Positions 24,224-35,607 of a stretch of DNA of 64,000 nt are shown piece after piece. The translations under genes were made by a program, and so were the position numbers. The stretch is from Actinomycetes bacterium (GTDB lineage Bacteria > Actinomycetota > Acidimicrobiia > Spongiisociales > UBA5794): contig JAHEJX010000007.1 of assembly GCA_024638645.1 (NCBI GenBank), positions 1 through 64,000 on the forward strand, read 5' to 3'. How positions within the stretch are numbered: the first letter of the stretch is position 1; every line of letters begins with the position of its first letter. The notes beneath the pieces are model-generated. The model was not told the DNA's origin. It did no database searches and saw only the letters and a program-made list of their open reading frames with translations.

Positions 24224-26026
24224 ATGAATTGGGGACGGCGCGCACAAAAAGCCTCGGGGACACAGACAATGCCCCTCTACGTCGACGCGCTGGCTCCCCT
24301 CTACCCCAGACTCGCCGCAGGCTACCAACCGAGCTCGCGGCCACCATCTTCGAAAATCGCCTACGTTCTGTTCCTCCTTACATGGCCGATGATGCTGCTG
24401 GCCATTGTGGGCATCTGGGGAGATGCGCCCATGCTCTCCGCGGGTACCACTGCTCTGATGCTCGTCGTGATGATCCAAGCCAGGCGCCTCGCCTACCACC
24501 CGAAACCCCGTTCGGCAGGCCTGCTTGGGCTTGTCGCCCTGAGTGGCCTCGTGTCCATCATCGTGGCACTGCGCGAAGGAGTCGACCCTTCAGTCGCAGG
24601 CAGGGCTGAGCTTGTGATAATCGTCGTGATTGGGTTCAGCGCCGTGCTGCTCAGCGATCGCCATCCCCTGGCCATCAGCCTTGCCTGGTCCCTTTTCCCC
24701 GCGGCGGGCATCGGCCTTCCGCTGTACATGCTCGGTCTCGAGTGGAACACCATCTTGATCGAATCAGCGAAAGCCGCCTTTGCATTCATGGCGGGCGCAG
24801 TCTTGATGAGGGTGATTCACAACACCCTCAAGGAACGCCAGGATCGCTACGCCCGCCTTCTCGAGCTGTCTGCGATCGGAATCATGGAGCTCGACCTGAC
24901 ACGAGTTGCCGCGATGTTGGAAACCGTCGCCATGAATGGCGTCGACGATATTGCGGCCTGGCTCGAAGACAATCCGGAACGGATGTACGAAGTTGTTGGC
25001 AGCTGCGACATAACCAACCTCAACGAGACGATGGCAACGATGCTCGGTGTCGACCACAACGCCGAATCCGTGAGAAGAAGAACGGCGTTGGTCTCTTCGC
25101 AAAGCGTCGCTGAAACCATGCAGGCCCATCTGATTGAACTGTGGCGCGGCTCCGAAACGGCCGCCACGCAGGCCGTTGTCGTCAACAAGCTGGGCCACGC
25201 TCGCGCTCTCATCCTCCACACAGCGCGGCGCCGCACTGAGAACGGATTCGACAATGCCCATGTCGTCCTCACCGCGGTCGACGTCGAGGATCGCCGCGAA
25301 GCTGAGACAGAATTGCAGAGGCAGGTCTCGCGCCGAGAGCAGCTGATTGCTTCTGTGAGCCACGAGCTGCGTACGCCAATGGCGTCCGTCGTTGGCTTTG
25401 CAGACGAGTTGATCGACCGTCCCAACGACTTCTCGGAAGGGGAGCGGCGCGAGTTGCTCGAGATGATCCGATCCCAGAGTGTCGACGTGGCCAACATCCT
25501 CGACGACCTGCTTGTGAAAGCGCGGGCCGACTTAAACGACGTAGCCGTAATGTGCGACGAGGTGGATGTGACGACGGTGGTCAAGCGTCTTCTCGATGAG
25601 CTCGGAATGTCCGAAATCAAGACGGATCTGAACGGCGTGGTCGTGTGGGCGGACCGCACGCGTTTGCGCCAAATCCTCCGCAACCTTCTCACCAACGCCC
25701 GCCGCTACGGTGGAAATCGAGTGCGCGTCTTCGCCGAACATCGGGGCGACTCGGCCTTCATCTCGGTACGTGACAGCGGCGAGCCGTTGGACCTCGAGAC
25801 CAGTAGGTCGATTTTTGAGGCCTTCGAACGTGCCCACGAGACATCAGGAGTCACCGCATCCGTCGGACTCGGACTGACCATCGCCCGCCAGCTGGCCCGC
25901 GCCATGGACGGAGAGGTTTGGTACGCCCACGACGGTCATGAAGCGGCATTCACCCTCGTGCTACCGACATCGGCACCCGCTGAGAAGGGCGAACCGAAGG
26001 CTGAAGCCCCCGCGCCGCAGCTCTGA
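24224..26026 (+). CDS. membrane sensor histidine kinase
   Basis: Multi-TM N-terminus; ASVSHELRTPMASVVGFADEL; NLLTNARRYGG; GLGLTIARQLA; start may be 24269. Confidence 0.9.
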   Translation: MNWGRRAQKASGTQTMPLYVDALAPLYPRLAAGYQPSSRPPSSKIAYVLFLLTWPMMLLAIVGIWGDAPMLSAGTTALMLVVMIQARRLAYHPKPRSAGLLGLVALSGLVSIIVALREGVDPSVAGRAELVIIVVIGFSAVLLSDRHPLAISLAWSLFPAAGIGLPLYMLGLEWNTILIESAKAAFAFMAGAVLMRVIHNTLKERQDRYARLLELSAIGIMELDLTRVAAMLETVAMNGVDDIAAWLEDNPERMYEVVGSCDITNLNETMATMLGVDHNAESVRRRTALVSSQSVAETMQAHLIELWRGSETAATQAVVVNKLGHARALILHTARRRTENGFDNAHVVLTAVDVEDRREAETELQRQVSRREQLIASVSHELRTPMASVVGFADELIDRPNDFSEGERRELLEMIRSQSVDVANILDDLLVKARADLNDVAVMCDEVDVTTVVKRLLDELGMSEIKTDLNGVVVWADRTRLRQILRNLLTNARRYGGNRVRVFAEHRGDSAFISVRDSGEPLDLETSRSIFEAFERAHETSGVTASVGLGLTIARQLARAMDGEVWYAHDGHEAAFTLVLPTSAPAEKGEPKAEAPAPQL

Positions 26027-26084
26027 TTCTGCCGAACGTCGGTCAGATATTGCATAGCCCCGCGCAACCGGCAACGATGGCGTC

Positions 26085-26660
26085 GTGAGATTCCTTGCTC
26101 GCCTGTGGTGTCGCCTGACCGGGTGGAAGTTCGTCGGCACGGCACCAACCGCCAAGAAGATGGTCATCATCGGCGCCCCGCACACCAGCAACTGGGACTT
26201 CGTGCTCTTTTTGGCTGTGACCTCGCACTTCGGGATCGATGCCAAAGCGATCGGCAAGCACACGTTGGTCAAGGGACCCTTCGGTCAGATGATGCGCAAG
26301 CTGGGCGTGATCCCAATCGAACGGAACTCCGGCCAAGGTCTCGTCGAAGCGATGGTCGACGAGTTCAACAATTCCGAACAACTAGCCCTCGTCATCGCGC
26401 CGGAGGGTACGCGCGGTGCAGAGGACTACTGGAAGTCTGGCTTCTATCGCATCGCAACCGCCGCTCGAGTACCCCTGGTGCTGGCGATGGTGGACGGTGC
26501 GAACAAGACGGTCGTTCTCCACGAGGCGCTCTCTTTGACTGGAGATGTGTCGGCCGACATGGACTCGATCAGAAGGCTGCTCCAAAAGGGCAACGGCATC
26601 AGGCCCGGCGGCGCGTCCCGCATTCGGCTTCGGTCCGAAGATGCAGACGAACAGAGCTGA
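26085..26660 (+). CDS. lysophospholipid acyltransferase (PlsC-like) family protein
   Basis: IIGAPHTSNWDFVLFL and APEGTRG motifs. Confidence 0.85.
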   Translation: MRFLARLWCRLTGWKFVGTAPTAKKMVIIGAPHTSNWDFVLFLAVTSHFGIDAKAIGKHTLVKGPFGQMMRKLGVIPIERNSGQGLVEAMVDEFNNSEQLALVIAPEGTRGAEDYWKSGFYRIATAARVPLVLAMVDGANKTVVLHEALSLTGDVSADMDSIRRLLQKGNGIRPGGASRIRLRSEDADEQS

Positions 26661-26734
26661 GAGAGCGCTGCCGCCGCCATCGCAGCCTGAGAGTCTCGGT
26701 AAGGTGGTGCGACCAATCCCGGCTGGAGGTTTCC

Positions 26735-26980
26735 ATGAAGATGCTGTTCCGTTTGGCGCTGCTGGCGGCTATTGCCTTCGGCATCATGAAGCTGTTCGAA
26801 GAGAAGAAGAATTGGGAAGGGCTTACCGAGGACGAAGCACGCGACAGGCTCAGCGAGAAGCTGTCACCACGTGTCCCAGCCGAGAAGCTGGAGCAGGTCA
26901 CCGACCAGATCGTCACTCAGATGAAGGCCCGCGGCGTATTGCGCACCGAACCGGCCGTCGACAACGGTCACGGCATCTAG
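26735..26980 (+). CDS. hypothetical small membrane-anchored protein
   Basis: MKMLFRLALLAAIAFGIMKLFEEKK... Confidence 0.55.
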   Translation: MKMLFRLALLAAIAFGIMKLFEEKKNWEGLTEDEARDRLSEKLSPRVPAEKLEQVTDQIVTQMKARGVLRTEPAVDNGHGI

Positions 26981-26983
26981 AGC

Positions 26984-28810
26984 TCAGTCACGCTTCTTGG
27001 CCTGGCGTCGCTGACTCTCGGTCAGTAGACGTTTGCGCACCCGAATCGACTGGGGTGTTACTTCGACCAGTTCGTCGTCTGCAATCCATTCAATCGCAGT
27101 CTCCAGTGTCATCTCGCGATGCGGTTGGAGCTTGATTGCCTCATCAGAAGCGTGAGTTCGGATGTTGGTCAGCTGCTTGCCCTTGGTGGGGTTGACTTGC
27201 ATCTCCTGCGGTCGCGACGCCTCACCGATGATCATTCCCTCGTAGACCTCGACACCAGGACCAATGAATAGCTCGCCACGCTTCTGGAGATTGTCCAGCG
27301 CGAATCCTGTGCTGGCACCCTTGCGGTCGGACACCATTGCTCCGCCGACCCGGTGCGGCAACTCCCCTGCCCACGGCATCCAGCCGGCGTGGTGCTGATG
27401 GATCAACGCCGTGCCGCGTGTCGCAGTCATCAGCAGCGAACGGAACCCAATCAAGCCTCTGGCCGGGGCCTCGATGGTGACGATAGATCGTCCCGAGTCG
27501 CCGGGACGGAGGTCCGCAACCTTGCCTTTGCGGGGTGCCGCGGTCTGCGTGACGGTGCCGACGTACTCCTCGGGGATGTCGACGACGGCTCGTTCCACCG
27601 GCTCCTGGGGCCGACCATCGATCTCACGAATGATCACCTCGGGTCTGCTCACCTGCAACTCGTAGCCCTCGCGCCGCATCGACTCGATGAGCACAGCAAG
27701 CTGAAGCTCTCCCCGGCCCGCCACCTCGATAACCTCCGGTGAAGAAGTTGCCCCAATCCGGATCGACACGTTGCCGAGAATCTCGCGGTCGAGGCGCTCC
27801 TTGATTTGGCGGCTCGTGAGGTATTTGCCGCCGCGGCCGGCAAACGGCGAGGTGTTTACACCGAACGTCATACGAAGGACAGGCTCATCGACCGTCAGAC
27901 GCTCGAGTGGCTGAGGGTCGTCGACATCTGCGAGCGTGTCGCCGATTTCGACTTCGGGAAAGCCGGCGACCACAAAGAGGTCTCCGGCGATTCGTTCGCT
28001 GACTTCGATGCGGCCTACGCCGGAGAAACCCATCAGCTGCGTCAACTTGCGCCGCAGTGGCGGCTCCTCCTCGTGGGCGTGGCACAGCGCAACACGATCT
28101 CCGGCGCGGAGGGTTCCCTGCACAACTCGGCCGATGGCGAGCCGACCCAGATAGTCCGAAGCGTCGAGGTTGGTCACAAGTGCTTGCAGCGGTGCCGCGG
28201 GGTCGCCCGACGAGGCCGGGACCGTGGCCACGATCGTGTCGAGGAGCGGCGCGAGGTCGGCGCCTTGTTCAGGTATACCCACGCCCTCCATCGCCCGCCC
28301 CTCGCGTGCAATCGCCGAAACGATCGGGAACTCGATGTGATCGTCTTCGGCATCGAGCGAGAAGAACAGCTCGTAGATCTCGTCGACCACCTCATCGACA
28401 CGTGAATCGCTGCGGTCGACCTTGTTGATGACGACCACGGCCGGCAGCCCGAGGCGCAACGCCTTGGAAAGCACATAGCGGGTTTGCGGCATCGGGCCCT
28501 CGGCGGCGTCGACGAGCAGAAGAACGCCGTCCACCATCGTCAAGGCCCGCTCTACCTCGCCACCGAAGTCAGCATGGCCCGGCGTATCGACGAGATTGAT
28601 CCGAGTTCCCTTCCACTCCACAGATGCAGCTTTGGCGAGGATCGTTATGCCCCGCTCTCGTTCCTGGTCGCTTGAGTCCAGGACCCGGTCGACACGCTCT
28701 TCGTGCGCGGCGAATACACCTGTCGCGCCGAGCATGGCGTCGACGAGCGTCGTCTTGCCATGGTCGACGTGCGCGATCAGCGCGACGTTGCGGAAGGAAG
28801 GGGCGGACAT
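26984..28810 (-). CDS. typA: translational GTPase TypA/BipA
   Basis: [50 protein letters not shown]. Confidence 0.97.
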   Translation of the reverse strand: MSAPSFRNVALIAHVDHGKTTLVDAMLGATGVFAAHEERVDRVLDSSDQERERGITILAKAASVEWKGTRINLVDTPGHADFGGEVERALTMVDGVLLLVDAAEGPMPQTRYVLSKALRLGLPAVVVINKVDRSDSRVDEVVDEIYELFFSLDAEDDHIEFPIVSAIAREGRAMEGVGIPEQGADLAPLLDTIVATVPASSGDPAAPLQALVTNLDASDYLGRLAIGRVVQGTLRAGDRVALCHAHEEEPPLRRKLTQLMGFSGVGRIEVSERIAGDLFVVAGFPEVEIGDTLADVDDPQPLERLTVDEPVLRMTFGVNTSPFAGRGGKYLTSRQIKERLDREILGNVSIRIGATSSPEVIEVAGRGELQLAVLIESMRREGYELQVSRPEVIIREIDGRPQEPVERAVVDIPEEYVGTVTQTAAPRKGKVADLRPGDSGRSIVTIEAPARGLIGFRSLLMTATRGTALIHQHHAGWMPWAGELPHRVGGAMVSDRKGASTGFALDNLQKRGELFIGPGVEVYEGMIIGEASRPQEMQVNPTKGKQLTNIRTHASDEAIKLQPHREMTLETAIEWIADDELVEVTPQSIRVRKRLLTESQRRQAKKRD

Positions 28811-28855
28811 GCCGGCGTCATGGTACCGGCCTGCGGCAAGAGTCGATTCACCCGG

Positions 28856-29251
28856 CTAGACGAAGTCGTCTCTTCGCCACAATAGAGCCATTGCCAGCAC
28901 GGCCAGAAGCGCTACGGCCACTGCGGCGGCAGCGGGCCAGCCGACACCGAATTGAGCCGAGTCGAGCTTCGGCGGAGAAGTATCAACAGGCGCGAAGGTC
29001 GGGTCCGTGACTGAATCGTCGCGAACACGGGTAATCCCTTCGCTGGGTTCGAAAGCCGGAGCAGGAGGGTCCTCAGCCACCCGCTCGAGGTCTTGGCCCA
29101 CGCTGCTGGCCGGCGCAGAGTCCTCCGGGGGCGCCGGATCGAGCGCCGTTGCCGGGGCCGCCACTACGAGAATCCCGACAAAGAGAAGGAGTGCACCAAC
29201 AGCTTGTTGCCTACGTATCGTGCGTCTCATGTGAATGCGACGCTGCCGCAC
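28856..29251 (-). CDS. hypothetical exported/membrane protein
   Basis: N-terminal signal-like helix, C-terminal TM. Confidence 0.5.
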   Translation of the reverse strand: MRQRRIHMRRTIRRQQAVGALLLFVGILVVAAPATALDPAPPEDSAPASSVGQDLERVAEDPPAPAFEPSEGITRVRDDSVTDPTFAPVDTSPPKLDSAQFGVGWPAAAAVAVALLAVLAMALLWRRDDFV

Positions 29252-29287
29252 ACGATTCTGGTTCCCGGCTCAAGCCGTGACTAGTCA

Positions 29288-30331
29288 GTGCCGATCCTTT
29301 CAGTGAGCCCATCGCCGCCCAATTGCGTCGTTATGCTCGCAACAGCTGACACCCCACGGAGAGATCGCGTGAGCGCAGAAATCATCAGCACCGTCCACGA
29401 CGGCGCGCCCGAGGTCGACGTCACAGTCGTCCTCCCTGTTTTCAACGAGTCGGGCCATCTGGAGAAAGAGATATTCCGGGTGCGAGAAGCGATGGAGGCC
29501 TCGCCGTACACATATGAGCTGCTGGTTGTCGACGACGGCTCGACCGACGGCAGTGGCGAAATGCTCCGCAAGATCGACGGGATACGACTTCTCCAATTCG
29601 CGACCAACCGCGGTTCCGGGTCGGCCCGCAAGTACGGAACGCTGGCCGCTCGCGGCCGCACGGTCGTTTGGACCGACGTCGACATGAGCTATCCGAACGA
29701 CGAGATACCGGCGTTGGTCGACGAGCTGCAGAGCCATGACCAGGTTGTTGGTGCTCGCCGCACCGAGGAGGGCACAATCAAGTTCCTCCGTAAGCCGGCC
29801 AAGTGGTTCATCCGCAAGCTCGCCAGCTACCTGTCCGGTGCCCAAATCCCGGACCTCAACTCGGGATTCCGAGCTTTTCGCCGCGACGTAGCTCTCCAGT
29901 TCCTCTATCTGCTCCCAACCGGCTTCAGCTGCGTTACGACCATCACCATGGCGTTTCTGTCCAATGGTTATACAGTCAAGTACGTCCCGATCGACTACTT
30001 CGCCCGCGAAGGCGAGTCGAAGTTCCACTGGTGGAAGGACACCCGCCGCTACCTCCTCCAGGTGGTTCGGATGGTCTTGTCATACTCACCGCTGAAGGTT
30101 CTGATGCCACCCGCGGTGATTCTCGGCGCGGTGACGGTCGGCAAGGTGATCTACGACCTCTTCGACAAAAACGGACGTATTGGCACCAACACGCTCGTGA
30201 TTCTCGGATTGAGCGTCGGACTCGCATTACTGGCGATGCTTGCGGACCTGCTCGTCCAGTTGAACAAGAAGCGACATGACGTTCTTCCGGCCACGCTTGT
30301 CCCCAGCTCCCGGTCCAAGGTCCTCCACTAG
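29288..30331 (+). CDS. glycosyltransferase family 2 protein
   Basis: VVLPVFNESGHLEKEI, VVDDGSTDGS, C-terminal TM helices; start uncertain. Confidence 0.9.
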   Translation: MPILSVSPSPPNCVVMLATADTPRRDRVSAEIISTVHDGAPEVDVTVVLPVFNESGHLEKEIFRVREAMEASPYTYELLVVDDGSTDGSGEMLRKIDGIRLLQFATNRGSGSARKYGTLAARGRTVVWTDVDMSYPNDEIPALVDELQSHDQVVGARRTEEGTIKFLRKPAKWFIRKLASYLSGAQIPDLNSGFRAFRRDVALQFLYLLPTGFSCVTTITMAFLSNGYTVKYVPIDYFAREGESKFHWWKDTRRYLLQVVRMVLSYSPLKVLMPPAVILGAVTVGKVIYDLFDKNGRIGTNTLVILGLSVGLALLAMLADLLVQLNKKRHDVLPATLVPSSRSKVLH

Positions 30332-30351
30332 AAGCGCTGCGGAGGCAGCAG

Positions 30352-31410
30352 GTGAAGATCCTCTTCGTAGCCAGGAAGTTCCCTCCGAGTGTGGGCGGGA
30401 TGGAAACCGCTGCGGCCGCGCTACACGCCGAGCTCAATCGACGCCACGACATCACCCTGATCAAGTGGGGCGGCTCCAACCGCTGGTTGCCGATCATCTA
30501 TCCGTGGCTGGCAATCCGAGCCCTGGTTGCCTGCTGGTTCCGAGCGCCGGAGGCCGTTTACCTGCAAGACGGCGTTTTGGCACCGATCGGACGCCTCGTA
30601 CAGCTGTGGGGACGGCGCCGAACTGTGATGACGGTTCACGGGCTCGAGGTGACGTTTCGTAACAAGGCGTACAGACGCGTTGTGCTCCCGGCGATTGCCC
30701 GTCAAGACCGCCTGGTTGCAGTAAGTGCAGCCACGGCCCGTGCCGTGCATGAAGCCACAGGGCGCAGCGACGTGACGGTCATACCCAACGGTGTGGACGA
30801 CCTCCATTACAGAGCGGGCGATCGTGATCTGCCCGAGCAGGTCGCCCACCTCACAGGGAGACCGCTGCTCTACACGTCGGGACGACTCGTGGAACGTAAG
30901 GGCGTGGTTTGGTTCGCCACCCAGGTGCTGCCGAAGATCGCCGAGAAAGTCCCCGACGTGGCGTTTGTCGTTTCGGGATCGGGTGATCAATCGAACCGCG
31001 TTGCCCAGCTCTCTGCAGATTCCGAGCATCTCTTCTATCTCGGCCGTGTCGACGACGCCACCCGCGACGCTTTGTACTGCGCCGCCGACCTCTTCGTGAT
31101 GCCGAATCAGCCCGTCATGGGCGACATGGAAGGGTTCGGCCTAGTGGCCGTCGAAGCCGCTAGCTGTGGCACTCCGGTGATCGCCAGCAGTGTCGACGGC
31201 ATCACAGATGCAGTTCTGGAAGGCGTCACCGGCTTGCTCGTAGATCCGCCGGCTCCACAATCGTTCGCGGATAGGGTGGCGGCAGAGCTTCTCCATCCAA
31301 CGTTTGTTCGCGATGAAGTCCGCAGCGCGGTATTGAACGAATACTCATGGTCCGCCGCGGCAGGCAGATACCAAGAGGTCTTGCGCAGCTCAACCGCGTT
31401 GCGGCGCTAG
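30352..31410 (+). CDS. glycosyltransferase family 4 protein
   Basis: KFPPSVGGMETAA, GRLVERKGV, EGFGLVAVEAASCGTPVIAS. Confidence 0.93.
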   Translation: MKILFVARKFPPSVGGMETAAAALHAELNRRHDITLIKWGGSNRWLPIIYPWLAIRALVACWFRAPEAVYLQDGVLAPIGRLVQLWGRRRTVMTVHGLEVTFRNKAYRRVVLPAIARQDRLVAVSAATARAVHEATGRSDVTVIPNGVDDLHYRAGDRDLPEQVAHLTGRPLLYTSGRLVERKGVVWFATQVLPKIAEKVPDVAFVVSGSGDQSNRVAQLSADSEHLFYLGRVDDATRDALYCAADLFVMPNQPVMGDMEGFGLVAVEAASCGTPVIASSVDGITDAVLEGVTGLLVDPPAPQSFADRVAAELLHPTFVRDEVRSAVLNEYSWSAAAGRYQEVLRSSTALRR

Positions 31411-32328
31411 CGGATACCCGAAACGGCGCATCCCTATCGGGCTGGTGACGGCAATCATCGCCTGCTGCCAAGCGCTGAGTTCCGTCTTCCAGGCGACATC
31501 CGCCTTCACCTCGAGACGATCACCGGCCAGACGCAGCGGATTGCCGGCCACCGTGTGGGTCGGACCTCTGGGACCCGTGCCGAACGCCACCGGCGTCTTC
31601 GGCCTCCCGCCGAGAGCGAATGCAGCGATCTCTTCGAGCTGACCATCGGGATCTGCCACGAAGTCCTCATAGCGTTGCACCCGGTAGGGCGTCGAGCCGT
31701 CGTCGAGCAGCCCGGTGAGGAAGTTCGAGGCGGACCAGGCCGCCGAGCTTCGCAGCAGTGAGTGCTGTGGCATGTTCTGTTCCTCCCAGTGGACCTCGGG
31801 TCGGATTCGTTGGCGCGTCCAGGAATAGGCGACGGCACGCGCATCGCGCACGAGCAGCATCACACTCAGATCGACCACCTCAGATGCCCGTAGGAACAGC
31901 CCGTGGAGCGGATACTTCGAAGAGTCGACAATGACCTGGCCGCCGGTTACGTCGAGCACCGCTTGATACGCAGCCGCCAGGGCATCACCGTATGTGCGCA
32001 TTTGCCGGCCGAAATGGCCCCTCGCTCCAAATCCGTACCGGATTCTCGGAACCGATACGACGCGGTTGATAGCCCGCATAGCTTCGTGCACCTCTCCTCT
32101 ATCCAGCCCGGAGGGAAAGGCCCTGGCGATCACGTCCGCCCAAAACGGGCACTTTCGGAATGGTCGGCCACAACTGCATAGTTCGTTGTCCCCGAGGGCT
32201 CGGCCGAACAGGTGCCGAAACTCCCCGACCGGCACGACGCCGGGGACCGAGGCCAGAGCAAGATCGATCAAGGTGCTGCCGCTGCGGCCGTAGCCCCCAA
32301 CGAATAGGACGGGCGCCTTGGCCGTCAA
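31390..32328 (-). CDS. sulfotransferase family protein
   Basis: VLFVGGYGRSGSTLIDLAL PAPS-binding loop; TTG start inferred. Confidence 0.8.
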   Translation of the reverse strand: MTAKAPVLFVGGYGRSGSTLIDLALASVPGVVPVGEFRHLFGRALGDNELCSCGRPFRKCPFWADVIARAFPSGLDRGEVHEAMRAINRVVSVPRIRYGFGARGHFGRQMRTYGDALAAAYQAVLDVTGGQVIVDSSKYPLHGLFLRASEVVDLSVMLLVRDARAVAYSWTRQRIRPEVHWEEQNMPQHSLLRSSAAWSASNFLTGLLDDGSTPYRVQRYEDFVADPDGQLEEIAAFALGGRPKTPVAFGTGPRGPTHTVAGNPLRLAGDRLEVKADVAWKTELSAWQQAMIAVTSPIGMRRFGYPLAPQRG

Positions 32329-33329
32329 CTCGGCACCTCGCCGCCGGAAATGTGGGCCCGCCCGCCCCGAGCCAGCACGGCGGATGTGTACGGCGAAAGC
32401 ACTGCAACCAGAACAAAGACGACGACACGCTGCAGCATTGCAGCTGCGAAGGCCACGTATAGCGGTAGGCCGATAGTCGAGGCAGCGAGCACAACAAGCC
32501 CCTCGGCGATTCCCAAGCCGGCCGGGGTGATTCCAATGAGGCCGGTGAGCGCCCCAACTGACGTGACGAATGCAGCCTCCATCACGCCGATCTCGACTCC
32601 GAGGACACGGAATTCCAAGAAGGTCATGAGGGTGAACGAGCCGTACGTGGCCAAGGCCCACCACCCAGCAAGTGCCAGATCGCCCCGCCCAGCACGAATG
32701 GTGGACCAGCCTTCGACGAAACGCCGCAAGATGCGTCGCAGCCTGCCCTCTCCCTCTGCCACTTCAGGATGGCGCGGCGTCCACGCGACAAGGAGCCCAA
32801 GCGCAATCACTGCCACCACAAACCCCCATCCGACCAGATTCCAGTCGGTTTCACCAGAAGCGGTGAGCCAGAACAGTGCCACCACTCCAGCCAGCGAGCT
32901 GATTCCGTACTGCACCACGTACGTCGCCGACATGCTCGCCAGAAAACGGCTCACCGGCAGGTCATAGTTGTTCTTCAGGTACACAATCCGGACGGAAGCG
33001 CCGAGCCGGAATGGCGCCACGTAGTTACCGAGCCGATTGAGGGCGGAAAGGCTGAACGCCTCCGCTCGGTCGAGGGCAATTCCCAGCGGCCGCAGGATCG
33101 ATGCCATCAGCCAACCGTTGCTAAACAGGTTGGCGGCAGCCGCGGCCACGAGGGGGATGAGGAGCAGCGGATCGGTGATCTCGAGGCGGCGGAACTCATC
33201 CCAATTACGCACGACGAAGAGCACCATCAGGCTCACGACGATCAGCGCGACCGCGATCATGAGAAGCCTCTTCGATCTGTCAGTCAAGGTAGCCCCACTG
33301 GGTGACGAGGTCGCGGCCGATGTGCTCAC
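32325..33329 (-). CDS. flippase-like integral membrane protein (LPG synthase TM/UPF0104-like)
   Basis: Multi-TM, RLGNYVAPFRLGASVRIVYL, TPAGLGIAEG. Confidence 0.8.
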   Translation of the reverse strand: MSTSAATSSPSGATLTDRSKRLLMIAVALIVVSLMVLFVVRNWDEFRRLEITDPLLLIPLVAAAAANLFSNGWLMASILRPLGIALDRAEAFSLSALNRLGNYVAPFRLGASVRIVYLKNNYDLPVSRFLASMSATYVVQYGISSLAGVVALFWLTASGETDWNLVGWGFVVAVIALGLLVAWTPRHPEVAEGEGRLRRILRRFVEGWSTIRAGRGDLALAGWWALATYGSFTLMTFLEFRVLGVEIGVMEAAFVTSVGALTGLIGITPAGLGIAEGLVVLAASTIGLPLYVAFAAAMLQRVVVFVLVAVLSPYTSAVLARGGRAHISGGEVPS

Positions 33330-34242
33330 CGAACTCTATGACGTGTGGTCGGTATCGGCCCTTCAAGGCGGTGACGAGAGCCGCGTCAGCGGCAGCACGT
33401 GGCTGCGCTTTCAGGGCCATACGAGCAAAGCGGTCGCGCACAGCCGTGTAGCGACGGGGTCCGAGGAGCGACTGCAGCCATCGCTTCATGCCCGGTCGGT
33501 TGAGCGCGCGATTCAACGCTCGCGACCGCGGTGCCTGGCTGCCGTGAATGGTAGAAAACTCAGGCCGAAACGAATCATCTACACCGAGGAAACGGAGAAC
33601 TCGCACGTAATGGCCCTCGTTGTCGTCGCGGAACTCGTCGGCAAGCAACACCAGGATCTGGTCTGCTGGAAAGAGCTCCTCGAAGCGAGATATTTGCTCC
33701 GTGTAGCGAGCCCGTTTGCTGTACTGCACATAGGCCGGTGTTCGTACCCGCACTGGGATCCGTCGGCCGGCAGCCCTGTCCGCTTCGGCCGCAATCGCTT
33801 CGCCAAACGTCTCGATGTCTTCCACCGTCTCGTTCACATACTGTTGGTGCAGCGACTGCACCATCTCGACAGGGTCACGGAACAGCATGATGCACTTGAG
33901 AGCGGGATTGTGGGCGTGGAGGTTCCTCGCCGCCTCCGTCGAGTAGAGCGAAGAAGTCGATCCCTCGCCGAGTAGTTGACCGGGACGGGCGTGCCCGAAC
34001 AACCCGGCGAAGTCCGCCACGCTGCGATAGCTGAAGTAGACCTGGCGACCGTGGAAGGCGTCGCTCTCGCGATGGAAATCGGTCGCAAAGAAGGCACTCT
34101 CTTTCGGTTTCGAGAGTGCGATTTGAGGATGCTGTGTCAGGAAGTGGGCCAACGCGGTCGTGCCGGACTTGGGTTGGCCGACGATCGCAAAGTGGAGCGT
34201 CGGGCCTTGCTGCGCATCGATGGGCATAGTCGCTCCGGCCAC
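33280..34242 (-). CDS. sulfotransferase domain-containing protein
   Basis: FAIVGQPKSGTTALAHFL, MLFRDPVEMVQSLHQQY. Confidence 0.85.
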   Translation of the reverse strand: MAGATMPIDAQQGPTLHFAIVGQPKSGTTALAHFLTQHPQIALSKPKESAFFATDFHRESDAFHGRQVYFSYRSVADFAGLFGHARPGQLLGEGSTSSLYSTEAARNLHAHNPALKCIMLFRDPVEMVQSLHQQYVNETVEDIETFGEAIAAEADRAAGRRIPVRVRTPAYVQYSKRARYTEQISRFEELFPADQILVLLADEFRDDNEGHYVRVLRFLGVDDSFRPEFSTIHGSQAPRSRALNRALNRPGMKRWLQSLLGPRRYTAVRDRFARMALKAQPRAAADAALVTALKGRYRPHVIEFGEHIGRDLVTQWGYLD

Positions 34243-34350
34243 TGGGACATGGCGAGCCTACGCCGGAGGACGCTCAATCCAAGCACCGGATGAACCGAAG
34301 CTGTTGGAGGGCCTCGAAAGGCTCGCACCGACATTCATCCGGGGAGAGCT

Positions 34351-35607
34351 TTGGTTCACACGCCCAGCGCCACGTCGCTCGACCAACCCATCACCAGTGC
34401 GGACGACCGGCTTGCCGGCTATCGGCTGTTTGTTGCCGTCTTCGCCCCACTCGCCGCACTCTTTCTTGCCACGGCCACGTGGTCACCGCCGTATGACGCC
34501 GACACGTTTACCAACGCCATCACCGGCTACGAGATCGGCACCCACGGAGACGTGATCCTCGATCGCCATGAGGAGCTGGCACAGCCAAACTTCCAAGGCG
34601 TCGTGTCGTGGATCGTGGAAGCCAAGGAGTCGGCGGCTTCCCAATACCCGCCCGGCGCAGCACTTCTCGCTGCCCCGCTGTATGCCGTCTGGCCCGGCGA
34701 TTCCGTGATGTGGGGCCGCACTGTCAACGATGTCCCAGTCGCTTACGAGGTTCCACCGATCGCCCCTGCCGCCATCGCTGCTTCATTGGCCACTGCAGCA
34801 GGGGTGGCCGGTTTGGCCATGGCGATGCGGCGCCTCTTCGGTAGTCGGGCGGCGTTGTTGGCGGCGTACGCCGCCGCGTTGACCACGGGAATCTGGTCTG
34901 TTGCCGCGGACAAACTGTGGCTTCACACCGCTGATGTCTTCTATCTGGGCATCGGCATGTGGCTGTCCGCCAACCGCCATCTGCTCTCAGGGCTTGCGCT
35001 GGGGATGGCGGTCGCCACCAGGCCCCATACGCTTCTCATCGGCGTCGGCACAGCCCTCGGGCGAGCCCTTGACACCAAGTCGTGGCGGCCGGCGCTTCGG
35101 ATAGGGGTGGTCATGGCGATGTGCGTTGCCGCCCTCGTCACATTCAACGCCGTTGTGTTCGGCAATCCATCAATCACCGGCGGTTACCAGATTCGACCAG
35201 GCAACGTCGCTCGCCAAGACAGTGTCGGCTTCATCAGCAATCTGAGGGGAGGCTTCTTCGATCTGAGCCGCGGCCTGTTTCCATTTTCGCCGTTCCTACT
35301 CCTGCTGATCCCTGGCATCCCCGTTGCGTGGAAGCGTGCCCCCCATTGGGTGCGAGGCGCGGCCGTCGGCGGCTTGGGTTACTTCCTCGTTCAGCTGGCC
35401 TCCAACCGTTTTTCCGGAGGCTCCGGATTCTGGGGGTACCGCTACCCGATCGAGATGCTGGTGGCGATGACGCCGCTACTGGCCATGGCCTACTACGAGT
35501 GGGTGGCGCCGCGTCCGCAAGTGAGACGCGTCTTCGCGGTACTGCTCGCGGTCTCTGCAGCGATTCACTTGGCAGGCGCAGTTCGTTGCGCTCAATACCT
35601 CTGCTAG
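34351..35607 (+). CDS. polytopic membrane protein, glycosyltransferase-like
   Basis: Many TM helices, Pro/Trp periplasmic loops. Confidence 0.6.
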   Translation: MVHTPSATSLDQPITSADDRLAGYRLFVAVFAPLAALFLATATWSPPYDADTFTNAITGYEIGTHGDVILDRHEELAQPNFQGVVSWIVEAKESAASQYPPGAALLAAPLYAVWPGDSVMWGRTVNDVPVAYEVPPIAPAAIAASLATAAGVAGLAMAMRRLFGSRAALLAAYAAALTTGIWSVAADKLWLHTADVFYLGIGMWLSANRHLLSGLALGMAVATRPHTLLIGVGTALGRALDTKSWRPALRIGVVMAMCVAALVTFNAVVFGNPSITGGYQIRPGNVARQDSVGFISNLRGGFFDLSRGLFPFSPFLLLLIPGIPVAWKRAPHWVRGAAVGGLGYFLVQLASNRFSGGSGFWGYRYPIEMLVAMTPLLAMAYYEWVAPRPQVRRVFAVLLAVSAAIHLAGAVRCAQYLC

